Assembly (NCBI GenBank): GCA_013368445.1
Contig: JAACJO010000003.1
Location: 1,550,001 to 1,614,000 of the forward strand
DNA from: Leucocoprinus leucothites
Taxonomy: Eukaryota > Basidiomycota > Agaricomycetes > Agaricales > Agaricaceae
Reading direction: 5' to 3'
DNA: 64,000 bases
The notes beneath the pieces are model-generated. The model saw only the letters and a list, made by a program, of their open reading frames with translations. It was not told the origin of the DNA and ran no database searches. A program made the position numbers and the translations under genes. Shown piece after piece: positions 11,710 to 24,922 of the stretch (position 1 is the first letter of the stretch; every line of letters starts with the position of its first letter).

Positions 11710-12106
11710 GCCTTTTTCGCCTGGGCCATATAGGCTGTATCTACTACCCCTCTAAGTTCTTCATTTACTTATAGCTGCCGCACTTGTGTGATACCTCCTC
11801 CATCATTCGGGCGCCCGTGTTGTAGGATACATTCGCTGCCCGTTTATTCATACATATCATATACCAAATACCTATCTTGGGAAGGTGGTGCCATGATCCA
11901 TCGCCAAACTTTGAGAAGAATCAACGAGCCGTGACTGATCTGATGGCGACCCTGATATATACGGCTATTTATATCCCGAAACGCATTCCAAGAAATCAAA
12001 GGAGGGGGGACAGGGCCAATCATCATTCCACTTTCATCCCCATCCACCACGCACCCTTTCAACAAACAAGAACAGCTCAGCCACTAAACAGCACTGACGA
12101 CACACC
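11710..12106. other. Intergenic region, promoter of CDC123
   Basis: Contains TATA-like stretches (GATATATACG near 11954 and ATTTATATCC near 11968) and a purine-rich block just upstream of the CDC123 start. No gene seen. Confidence 0.5.
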
Positions 12107-13680
12107 ATGGAAGAAAACTCAGCCTGGTTCCCAACCCAGACACGCTCGTACATCCTCTCGTTTCAGTTCTCACAGTGGTATCCCAGATTTGTGAAACAGA
12201 CTATCAAGAGCACGATTATCCGGCCCGTTCCTGCAGGCTTTCAGGAATACCTCACCTCAGATGGCATTTTCGTACCAGAGGGGGCCGAAAACCAGTCAGC
12301 TTTTTCTGATTCTCCTCGCTGGGATGTAATTATTGACGTCTGCTGTCTCTCTTGGCCTGTCTGCTCTCCCTAAAAACCATAGTCCACCCGATGGTCTGAC
12401 ATTTGCTCACTCGTCGGATGAAGAAAGCGACGAAGGAGGCGAAACCCAGATTAGCTATTCGGATGCAAACTCGGATTTTCGAGTAAAACATTGGACTTTT
12501 CCTGACCTCGACAGTCGGATACGACAGTGTGTAGAAGAGTACGAGGGTGTCTTTCCAAAACTCAATTTTTCCTCCCCAAAGGTCTGTCCTTTAGCGCCTC
12601 TTTGATCATTGAAGCTGTACCGACTATGATCCTTTCATTGATTTCAATTCTCACCCTCTTGCTGGGCCGTTTTCACTTGACAGGACGCATACTGGGTCCT
12701 TTTCAACGCAAATCCACTCCGATGTACTTCCCCTTCGGACGTATATATTCTCCTCAAGTCATCCGATTTTGCGACGCATGACACAGACGCCGCTAATGTC
12801 TTCAGCGGTTGTGTCGATCCCCAACCAGGAGAAGACTCTCATTACGAACTTGAACTCGTTCTACGGAAATGGTACTCCATCGAACGAAATCGCGAAGTAC
12901 GGTGTTTTGTGCGTCACCGACGATTAATTGGTGAGCTGTCCTTTCCTACTTATGCCACGTCTATAAAGATCCTGCTTCTTCATCCTGTTCTCCAGAAATG
13001 ACAGCTTTTTCATCGCCAAATAGTATGACTGTCGTCATGCATTTTGGCGGGTGTGGCGTTTTGAAAATGACATTGGCTTTAACTCCATATACCAATACTG
13101 ACATAACCCCACAGGTATCTCACAGCGCGATCTCAACCATTACGAGTTCCTCACTGAGGAGTCGACGAGACAAAAAATCATCGATTCAGTGACAAAGTTC
13201 TGGGATACAGAGATCAAAGATAATTGGCCCGGAAATGACTGTACGTCTACAGTGCTTCACGGTCTTATCGCATCCTTTCGTGATCTCACCTTGGGTTTTC
13301 TAGACGTTTTCGACTTTCTATTAACGCGGGACTTATCAAGAGGTCACATCATCGATTTCAATCCGTACTCACCGCGGACAGACCCACTCCTCTTTTCCTA
13401 TAAGGAGCTACATTGTCTCTCGGAAGACCCGACACCTGAGATCGAATTCAGAGTCATACCATCGCCTGACCACCCCGCTGCTGCTTCAAACATTCCTGTT
13501 TTCCAGCACAATATGGTACCGCTAGAAGCGCTTACGCTGAGCTCTGGAAAAACTGTCGATGAATTTGCGGAAGCACTAAAGGAGCAGATACAAGAATGTA
13601 TGCAAAACGGTGCTAGTAGCAGCGAGAGCGAAGATGAAGGGAGTGATGTAACACCAAATGGGATTTGCCACAGCCGCTAG
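12107..13680 (+). CDS. CDC123: CDC123, eIF2 assembly factor (D123 family)
   Basis: Cdc123 is a cytosolic ATP-grasp-fold protein that helps join the alpha and gamma subunits of translation factor eIF2. Visible marks are FQFSQWYPRFVKQTIKS near the N-terminus, VEEYEGVFPKLNFSSPKDAYW, VLFNANPLRC, VRCFVRHRRLIGISQRDLNHYEFL, DYVFDFLLT, and IIDFNPYSPRTDPLLFSY. An acidic tail (SSSESEDEGSD) ends the protein. Introns lie near 12582-12683 and 13244-13302, and one longer than usual at about 12931-13114 (184 nt). The first intron has no clean donor: GTAATT at 12325 is out of phase with the only good acceptor (12384), so GTCAGC near 12296 is the better choice; this exon border is uncertain. Confidence 0.92.
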
Positions 13681-13861
13681 ATTTTGATACCCTTCTATAC
13701 ATATATGTAGCAGATATGTTCACTCTCATTGTTATCAAAGGAGTAATCATATATTATTCCGTGGGACTGTTGTAATTCCAGTGCGTCTAAAAGTGGGTAT
13801 GTAAACTACGATGCATTATAACCCCACAAGAGGAACCAGTCAGCTCTAGTAATATTATCCT

Positions 13862-15679
13862 CTATTTCTCGAGCTCAATGCCAGAATCACTAGCAGTACT
13901 ATCAACGAAGACAGGCCTCATCTGAGCAACACCATAAGCATTCTTGAAGAAGATAATGTCACCCTCGTCTTCAACAAACTAACAATGATATGAGTAAGGC
14001 TCTCAGCGTACAAGCAGAGGCAGACGTACCTTGCACTCGCTAAAGACACGGACGACTTCAGCCCAGCCACCGGGAGCACCCTCTAGGCGGATGCCACGAC
14101 TAGCGAGGAACTTTTTCAAGGCAGTGCTAGCCTCCCAGCTATAAATCGAGGTCAGCCGGAAGCCCAACATTACTCATAGGAAGGGACATACGCATTATAG
14201 TGGGGGATCTTGCTAGAAACGTGGTGGAGAACGTGGGTTTCAGAGATACCGTTGGTAGCATGAGCACCAATCCAGCCCATGATCTTACCACAGTCACCAA
14301 GTAGGTTACGATCGAGAGTGGCAAGAGCTCCACGAGGGAAGGTGAACTCGGGAGCGCGGTAGTGAGGGAGCAGGGGGTCAGTGTGTTGAAGGAATGTGAT
14401 CAAGACGAGCCAATGATTAACCCTGTCACGCCACGTTAGCTTCATTGACAAAAGCTATTAAGCTCTAGCAGAGTACTAACCAAAGATAAGGAACACCGTA
14501 GAGGGTAAGAACCTCCCAAGCACCTCGTTGCGAAGCCCATACAGTGAGTCCAGCAATCCAGAGCGCAATACCCATGTTGGACCACATGATTTGCCAAAAC
14601 TGATGAGGCTTGAACATGACAGCGCTCGGGCTAAAGTCTATAATCACCGCTCAGTCCTAAACTAACAGCTATAGGATAATAGACACTTACGGTTAGTTCC
14701 TTTGGGGTAGCGAGCTTGGCCAGATGCGTTCCTGATAAGGTAGGAAGGCCATCCACCGAGCTATAATTTGTCTACATCAGCACATGCGTCGGTTGAATCA
14801 TACTGGTGATGGAACATACAAGGTATGTAGCAGAGCCCAAAACAGCCCCAATGGGAGAATCACCAAGAGCTTCCCAGAGCTCCTTCATCACTTCCTCTGT
14901 CACACGGGAACCAAGCAGGTCCTCCTTGGAGGGGTCCAAAGGCGGGAGACCAAGGTCGGAGCGGGTATGAGGAACGAAAACCTGGTCATTTGTCATATGT
15001 CCGGTCGAAGCATGGTGTTGACCGTGAGTGATGCGCCATGCGTGGTATGGGACACCGAGACTGAATAGAAGCGGGAAAAGAACATATCACATGTTAGCCG
15101 TGACACCCCAAAACATTGGCAACCGGCGCGTAAAAAAAAAACCGCCTTGCCAAAACGGAAGTCAGAAGTACTCACGCCGAGTGAATGATCCAACCAGCGG
15201 TATTGTTGATGAATTTGGACTCCGAAAAGGCTTGATGACCACATTCATGGCCAATAACCCAAAGACCAGTCGCGAAGAGCCCAGTCCAGAACCCGTAGAG
15301 GGACCAGAGTACAAAGCTAGCAATGCGGTATGCGTAGGGATGAGGGAGGTCGATGACGGCGGGATCAATGAAGGTGTCAAGGAAGGTTGTGGCCTTGTAA
15401 ATGCAGCCAATCACGAAGGCATCCCAAACACTGCTGTGGTATGAGAGACAGCCAATAAAACACGCTGCGCTAGCGACTCACACGTAGAGGGAAGACTTGA
15501 GCGCAGAACGCTTGAAGCAGTGAGACCTATGCGAGGCAACAGTTAGGGGGATGTAAAAAAAGTAAATATAGGGGTCCAGCTCACGGGATAGCATCCAAGA
15601 GCTCCTTAATGGTAATGTCGGGAACAACAAAGACACCCTGGTCGACGGTCAGACCGTCAGTTTTTTCTTTAGGAGCCAT
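13862..15679 (-). CDS. FAD2: Delta-12 fatty acid desaturase (FAD2-like)
   Basis: Membrane-bound di-iron desaturase of the ER that turns oleic into linoleic acid. The three histidine boxes are present: HECGHQAF, HAWRITHGQHH and HVLHHVSSKIPH. Membrane segments include IASFVLWSLYGFWTGLFATGL and the stretch IALWIAGLTVWA. Other family marks are HASTGHMTNDQVFVP and HYRAPEFTFPRG. The N-terminus MAPKEKTDGLTVDQG and the C-terminus SDSGIELEK are both found, with the stop at 13862-13864. At least seven short introns are needed. The closest function is delta-12; fungal delta-15 enzymes share the same boxes, so substrate preference is inferred. Confidence 0.92.
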
Positions 15680-16019
15680 CGTGTACACCGTGAAAGTCGT
15701 CTAACAGAAATAAAGGAAAGAGAGGGAAGACGACTATGGGGGAGGAAAAGAACCTGGCATAGAATGATGGCACGACGTGAATTTATGGGGGCCAGCGCGT
15801 CTTCGGCTAATGCCGCATGATTTTTTTTCATGTTGGGGCACGTCAAGGCGATGTGGGCGTCTACCTTCACTGTGTTGATTCATTCAACCTCACCGCTCCT
15901 TTCGTCCCGGACGGGATCGTGACTCCACCCCACGGGGTACAGTTTTGCGTTACTACTATACACACATCCTTACATTCCAAAAATTTAACTAAATACAAGT
16001 GTCTCATAGGATATATGCG
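15680..16019. other. Intergenic region, desaturase promoter
   Basis: Upstream region of the desaturase gene and 3' flank of the CK1-like kinase gene. Pyrimidine-rich just upstream of the desaturase ATG (minus strand). No gene seen. Confidence 0.5.
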
Positions 16020-18109
16020 TCAACGCAAAACTTTCAGTCTTTCACCAAGACCCTCCAAGAAAGCAAACCCATCCTGTTGTACAGCATACACATCAGCCAA
16101 GTCTAAAAGGTGAGGTTAAGTCAGATTACCTTGCTCACAGTCCGCCCTGTGCTACGGTTTGTTACCCGCGCAAAGTCCGCTATCATCGTCGCAAGCTCTT
16201 TGTTATTTCGCGCAGCCCCGACCTCCCTTCTCAGACGAGCTACAACGCCCAGCTTGTATCGCGATGGCTGCTTTTCCTTCTCGGGTACTGGCTCGCTAAA
16301 GGATTTTGTATTGGACATCCTAAACAGGAATAAGCTATTAATGGTACCCGATCGCTCCAAGTGATCGGGAGATACTCACTTTGCTGGTTGAATGAATACT
16401 GAGGGATCGTCCAGCTGCTTGTACAACATGTCGAGGAACTGGAACGCTGGTCGTGTCAGTGTACGCCCGCTATTGGACTGCATGACCCGTATAAATTCTG
16501 ATACGAGTTTCGAGAGATCGTTGTTCGTCGTAGCACTCGAAGCCTTCCTTACCAACAATTCTAGTTGGTGCGCCTTCTGTATGGCATATCGAGGAGGAAG
16601 TGCAGGTGTGGGTTCTGGAGCAGCGTCACTAATTTCAACCACTTCCTTGGGATCTGGTGCAGGTTTCTTAGCCTGTTGGGAATCTCGAGCGACCGCATTC
16701 ATGATATTGGTGTGGTTCACGAGAACAGGGCGGGTACCAAGGTCCAGTTTAGCGATGCCACCGAGAATACCGGCCATATCAGCTGCTCCAACAGCAGGAG
16801 AAAGTATGCGGCGAGGCGTGTTAACAGTCTTGTGTTTAACAACCTGAAGGAAACCTCAGAACCACGGTCAGCGAGAACAAAACAAACGTACTGGTTGAGG
16901 TGGTGGCCATATGAAATCGTCACTGGACGAGTATCCTTCCTCAACAGCAAGGGTTCTGAAGTTCTTGATCCACTCTTTGTAATTCGGGGCCTGCTCAAAC
17001 TTCAATCTTCGGGTATAACGAAGAAACTCCTCAAATGTGGATGGAAGACCTTTACATAGATCTTCTGGAAGGGCATTACGCTTTTCGCGCATAAGTAGGT
17101 CATGAGCTTCACTTGTCTTCGGGACGCCATTGCGTGTCCAAGAGAGTCCCCGAGGTGTGAGGAGATGAATGAGCATAAGCGCCACGGCTTCAAGATCATC
17201 TCGGCGAGAAGGCACTACAGGAGCTTAATGTGAGCTGGCCCGCTGTAACTCCTACGAAAGTCCGAGCGCACCCTTGCCACGACAGTGAACATTGACCGAA
17301 CTGGAGGTAATGTTAACAAGAGGTTTGGCTTTCCGGAGAAGGGGGACAGAATACCTAAACCAGTAGTTGCCAATAAAATCCCGTTTGACATTGCTGTACG
17401 GTATATGCCGCTTGGTATATGGATCGATATAGCGTTTCGAGAATCCAAAATCGATCATATATATAACCTTCTCACAAGGCGGTAGCCCGAGTACACAGTT
17501 GCCGAGTTGGATATCTCGGTGTAATACACCACGACCATGCATGAACTCCAGTCGTTCAATCTAACGCCTTTAATTAGCGCTAGCATTAATCTGGAATAGG
17601 TTATCGCGTCACGTACCACTTGCATAGCAATACAACAGACGCTGCCAACGTTCATGACCTCCTTGCCACTCTTTCTATAAATACTATCCAAGCTCTGACC
17701 AAGGAGATCGATAGCGAGATAATCCCATTCTCCTACAACACCAGCATCCCAAAGCCGAGGCATACCCTTGCCACCTTGTATGAGCGGGTATAGGTATCGT
17801 TCGTAGCGATTTGTCGGACATGGGTGATGTGCCCACTGCATTTTCAGCGCTATGACTTGGCCGTGGTAGATATTCTGGGCACGAAAGATTGAGCCTATCA
17901 ATCTCCTATGTCAGCTGTCTGGTAGATTAGCCACAGAGTGATTCCGACTTACCCGAATATCCCGAGCCCAGATTCTCATTCAGCCACCAGTTCTGTATCG
18001 TCTGAGGATAAGGAGGTGGCTTGCGATCATCTTCTTCGCTGGAGTAGTCATCAGAGTGGCAAGACTCGGACTGAGAGGAGTGTTCTGATTCTGACTCTGA
18101 AATGGTCAT
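16020..18109 (-). CDS. Casein-kinase-1-like protein kinase with a duplicated C-terminal module
   Basis: An acidic Ser-rich N-terminus (SESESEHSSQSESCHSDDYSSEED, abbreviated here as two short runs SESESEHSSQ and HSDDYSSEED) precedes a CK1-type kinase domain: GSGYSGSIFRAQN, the lysine in VIALKMQ, LAIDLLGQSLD, HGRGVLHRDIQLGN, MIDFGFSKRY, KRDFIGNYWFSSVNVH and SRRDDLEAVALMLIHLL. The catalytic loop reads HRDIQ where active CK1 has HRDIK, while the aspartates of HRD and DFG are kept. After the kinase come two related ~60-residue modules, one with SGRTLTRPAFQFLDMLYKQL and one with TGRTVSKDGFAFLEGLGERL. The last exon follows a 56-nt intron and ends at 16020-16022 rather than at the earlier stop at 16121. 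I know similar HRDIQ CK1-like proteins in Agaricomycetes; substrate unknown. Confidence 0.85.
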
Positions 18110-19116
18110 GACGATGGGTGATGAATGAAGGGTGGATGTGTGTTTGGATGATGTTAAAAAGGTTAATTAACAGGTAAACGTGGCTAATGAAGCAATCTGG
18201 GAGTTGAAGCTTGCGGGGTAGTTTTGCAGCCAGAGTATTGGAGAGCTAATAGTCACTGATACATGGAACTGGGATAGAAGGCGCGGATGAGGAGAGGTAG
18301 GATGAAAGAGAGTGTACAATGTAGCCGGGGGTGATTGAATTGATTTCGATCGTGTCCACTGTCGAAATTCAAACGCGTCCAGCTTGGGACATCACGTGTT
18401 CGAGCCTGAGTGCTGCAGCACTTTGATTGGCTCCCTCAATATAACATTCGAGGCCATACTCGCCCACACCCTGCCAAACGATCAAATGGAAGCGACGTAC
18501 CTGCGAAATGAGCTTTTGTTCGAGGCCCCAAAGCTGCATCAAAAAGACCAGCCTAGATATCCACTGACCGGTCTCATGAGGGGTTCGACAAGTTAGCTCG
18601 GAAGTATTCTAGGTCTATTATTATATTACCAGGCTAGTGCAAATAATACATGCATTTTACGACAAGCAAGGATCGGATCCTCAGAGACTACGGAGTGGAG
18701 CAACCACTGCTGCTCAACACTCAGTATTAGATCTTCCGGATTCCAGAATTACTACAATGCTACACTCTCGAATCTATGTCCTCAACGGCCTCAAAGATCA
18801 TCCCAATGATGAGCACAGAATTGGAGACACCACGCCGCAAGGGACCGGATTTAGATGTCATCCCTTCCGTCATCTGGCATCAAGAGAACCGATCTCGAAC
18901 ACCATACCGAGACTCTTTTTCTAGACTCTCACAGAACCTATTGAAACATACTACTCAGTGTAGTATGTGGAGGTGCCTTGACTCGGAATGAACACATGAA
19001 AACGGTATCCCTTTGGTGGCGAGTATATATACTCACACCTCTGCTCCACTTATTGTCTCCTCACTTTCCTCTCTCCCTATCTTCTGATCACTGCTGCTGC
19101 TGCCAGAAGTGACAAT
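18110..19116. promoter_or_regulatory. 1-kb divergent region between CK1-like kinase and pyruvate decarboxylase
   Basis: The pyruvate decarboxylase side has a TATA element inside the perfect 14-bp palindrome at 19021-19034, 83 bp before the start codon, and a hairpin with 9-bp arms at 18946-18954 and 18960-18968. A pyrimidine tract and CTGCTGCTGCTG follow up to the ATG. The layout suggests a strongly expressed TATA-driven promoter. Confidence 0.55.
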
Positions 19117-21453
<2,337 letters not shown>

Positions 21454-21609
21454 ATTTCGTGAATGTATTGCAAAGATGTAAAATACTGGATAGATGTATA
21501 ACATAGATGAATCTGATGCGCGCAGGGCGGACGGCGGCAGATAAGATAACGCGTCGGCGCGGTGTTTGGTGAACAAACATGTTTCGTGAGTTGGCACACG
21601 GCGACGAGG

Positions 21610-24526
21610 ATGATGTTGCGGGTGGTGCGTGCTCTGCCTCGGAGCAGACGCGCAATCGAGCTGAGATCGATATCGAGTCACGTTGGACATATCAATCCAC
21701 CTCCAAAGATTCTCCCAGTCCCAATCCCCCGCTCCTTTCCTACTCTTTCCTCCAGGTCCTTCCACTCTTCTGCTCCTACTAAAACTTCTATTTTCTCAAA
21801 CGCATTTGCTTCATCTCCCGAAGACATGTCTCTTGTGCCCCCTCAAAAACCGATCGATTGGAGCCACTCGGCTGAGGATATTCCTCGGCTGACCCAGAAG
21901 GCCATTGACGCGGATCGTGCAGTCCTTGACAAGGTCGGTGCTCTTGACCCGAAGGATTGCAATTTTGACTCTGTATGTATCACTCCTACCTACTCTTCAC
22001 TCGCATTCTGACTCCCTTCGCTAGGTTTTCGTAAGTTCACAGTAGCTGATGTCATCGGTTACCGATCATGGTCATCTCAACTTCACTTGTAGACCACACT
22101 CGCGTACGCGGAAACTGAAATCGATGCTATTACTGAGCCTCTCGCGTTCTATCAGAACGTATCGACCTCGAAGGAATTGCGAGATGCATCCAATGAGGCT
22201 GAGGCGCTCGTGAGGGATTATGGTGTGGAGTCGTCTATGAGGTTGGACGTGTTCAAGGCCAAGGTTGCTGCCAAGGAGAATCTGACGAAGAGTGGGGAAT
22301 GGGATAAGCTAAGTTCGGAACAGCAGAGGTTGGTTGACAAGATGGTGAGTGTCTATACGAGTGTTGGAAGAGTTGAGGTTTGAATTCATGGTTGTGATAT
22401 ATGTAGATCCTTGATGGCACTCGTGCTGGTCTTGCGCTTAATGATGCCGAACGGGAGAAGTTGACAGGACTGAAGAAGGATTTGTCGAAGACTTGCCTTG
22501 ACTTCAGCGTACGTTCGGTTCTCGTTGCAATTTCTTTTGGCTTTATACTTAATTCCGACTACAGAAAAACTTTAACGAGGAGAATGTGCGTTAGGCTACT
22601 TTTCAACTCCCGTTGCATGCTCACTTTGTTTTAGGGTGTCGTCACCTTCACTCTCGAAGAGCTCAAAGGCGTTCCCTCTGATGTCGTTTCTGGATACACT
22701 AAGCGCACAGAAGACGGCAAGGACGTGTACGATGTCACTTATAAGACTCCTGATATCTTCCCTCTCGTGCGTATGGCTTGGCTTGAACGTGATTGATGTG
22801 TTCTGAAAATTTTGTGTCTTTCACTCTAGTTCAAATTTGCTGAGAGCCCAGTCACTCGTCAACGTGCTCTTGAAGGCTTCGAGTCCCGCCTTTCCAACAA
22901 TGTGTCCTTACTCGATAAGGCTCTTGAGCTGCGTCGTGAGATAGCTAAGATTCTCGGATACAAGACTTGGGCAGACTATATCACTGAAGTGAAGATGATC
23001 AAGTCCGGTGACGGTATCAAAAACGTCAGTCATTCCTTCTCTCACCCCATCGTATATACTCAACCCACTTTTGCTTCTAGTTCTTGGATGACCTCGAAAG
23101 CAAGCTCCGACCCGTCGGTGAAAAGGAACTCAAAATTCTTCTCGCAATGAAAGAGAAGGAACACAAGGAGAAAGGATTCCCCTTCGATGGCAACTTTTAC
23201 ATCTGGGATTACCGCTACTATGACAGGAAATATGTCGAGGAGACTCTCGATCTCGATGATATGCTCGTGAAAGAGTACTTCCCTGTATCTGTCGTCGTTC
23301 CCACCATCCTGCAGATCTACCAGGATCTGCTCGGCGTCAAGTTCGTCGAGATCGAGACTTCAACCTGGCACCCCGATGTTCAGAAATTCGCTGTCTGGGA
23401 GAAAGACGCCAAAGATGAGTCCGGATTTGTTGGTTACTGCTACCTCGACCTCTTCCCTCGCGGTATGTATTTAAACCCCTGCTTATGTTCACTAGATTGA
23501 CATTAACATACCCTCACAGAATCCAAGTACTCCCATGCAGCCGTCTGGCCCCTCCTCCCAGGCTACGATCTCCCCTCCGGTAAACGCAGTTACCCAACAA
23601 CAGCCATGGTTGCCAACCTCGCCAAACCCACACCCGAAAAACCCGCACTCATGCGACACGACGACGTCGTCACCTTCTTCCATGAAATGGGCCACGTCTT
23701 CCACGGTTTATTATCCCACACCCGATACGCTCGATTCCACGGGACATCTGTCGCTCGTGATTTTGTTGAAGCTCCTTCTCAGATGTTGGAGAATTGGTGT
23801 TGGGAGCCTAAAGTGTTGGAGAAGATGAGTAGTCATTATGAGAAGAAGGAGCCGCTTGGGAAGGATTTAATTGATAAGATTATCAAGAGTCGATATGTGA
23901 ATGTGGGGTTGTTTTATCTGAGGCAGTTGTTCTTCGCCAAGTTTGATTATAAAGTGCATACGGATCAAGGTGATTGGATTTCTCCCTTTTGTTATTCTAA
24001 ACGAAGCTGACTTCGATGTTTCATATGCAGAGAAAGCGGACTACACGAAACTATGGAACGATATGAGGGAGCAAGTCTCACTTGTCAAGTACAAAGTAGC
24101 TGCTCCTGGTCAAGGTACCTTTGGTCACATTACTGGTGGATACGATGCAGGGTATTACGGATACACTTATTCCTTGGTATTTGCCGCGGATATGTATGGT
24201 ACGTTATCTACTTGCTTGTCTTCCTCCCTGCCCTCGTCAGATATTGATGCGTGTGTACGTACAGCGACTGTGTTCAAAGCCGACCCTCTTGACCCCGGTC
24301 GTGGAAGCCTCTATCGCAAGGAGATTCTCTTGCCTGGTGGCAGTCGCGAGGAACTTGATTCCCTCAAGGTTCGCTTTTAGATTTCTCCCCTTTTTCCACG
24401 CATTTTGGTGACGGATTGCCCTCTTTTTTTCCTCTCACATTTCAGGAATTCCTTGGTCGCGCGCCCAATAGCGAAGCATTCCTCAAGGAGCTCTTTGGCG
24501 ATGTTTCTCCGTCTTCCAATCTCTGA
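21610..24526 (+). CDS. PRD1: M3-family metallo-oligopeptidase (saccharolysin/thimet oligopeptidase type)
   Basis: Zinc peptidase that clears short peptides in the cytosol and mitochondrial intermembrane space. The active site HEMGHVFHGLL carries the HExxH zinc motif, with the downstream glutamate in FVEAPSQMLENW. Other family marks are YYDRKYVEETLDLDD, EYFPVSVV, FGHITGGYDAGYYGY and the closing KELFGDVSPSSNL. From ATG 21610 the first ~70 residues are rich in Arg and Ser (VVRALPRSRRAIELRSISS, FHSSAPTKTS), a likely mitochondrial leader. A second ATG at 21826, MSLVPPQKPIDW, would give the cytosolic form. About eleven short introns are needed, all in phase. The stop is TGA at 24524-24526. Confidence 0.93.
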
Positions 24527-24922
24527 ACTCGTGAATGAAATTGGGAAATTGGCCGTGGCATATTACCGTTTAGCTAGTCGAATTTCAACCGACATGTGTA
24601 GAATATTTCTAAAATACAACAAGTCCCATTTCAAAGGAGTGTACACGGAACGTTTCCAATTCGTGTTTCCCCAGCAAAGGTCGATCACCCAGAACAGCCG
24701 TGCGGTATGCCAGTGTATTAGTGCAGCATGCAGCCTTCCATAACCGAACAATCGAAATAAGGCTAGAACCAGGAGAAGCATCGATATACACTAAAAACCC
24801 AAGGAGCCAGGAGTATAAAATGACAACCAAGTTAACTGATAAAAACCCAAAGGCAAGTTCCAAGAAGGATAGGATGAATATATGGAACAGTTTATGAGAC
24901 CCATCTCTGATCGACTTCCAAG
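24527..24922. other. Convergent 3' flanks
   Basis: About 400 bp between the M3 peptidase stop and the stop of the converging pseudokinase gene. AT-rich in the middle; no gene seen. Confidence 0.5.

Noticed and set aside
16121..16360. Stop at 16121 as the end of the CK1-like kinase
   Set aside because: A 56-nt intron leads to a final exon that completes the second copy of the repeated tail module.
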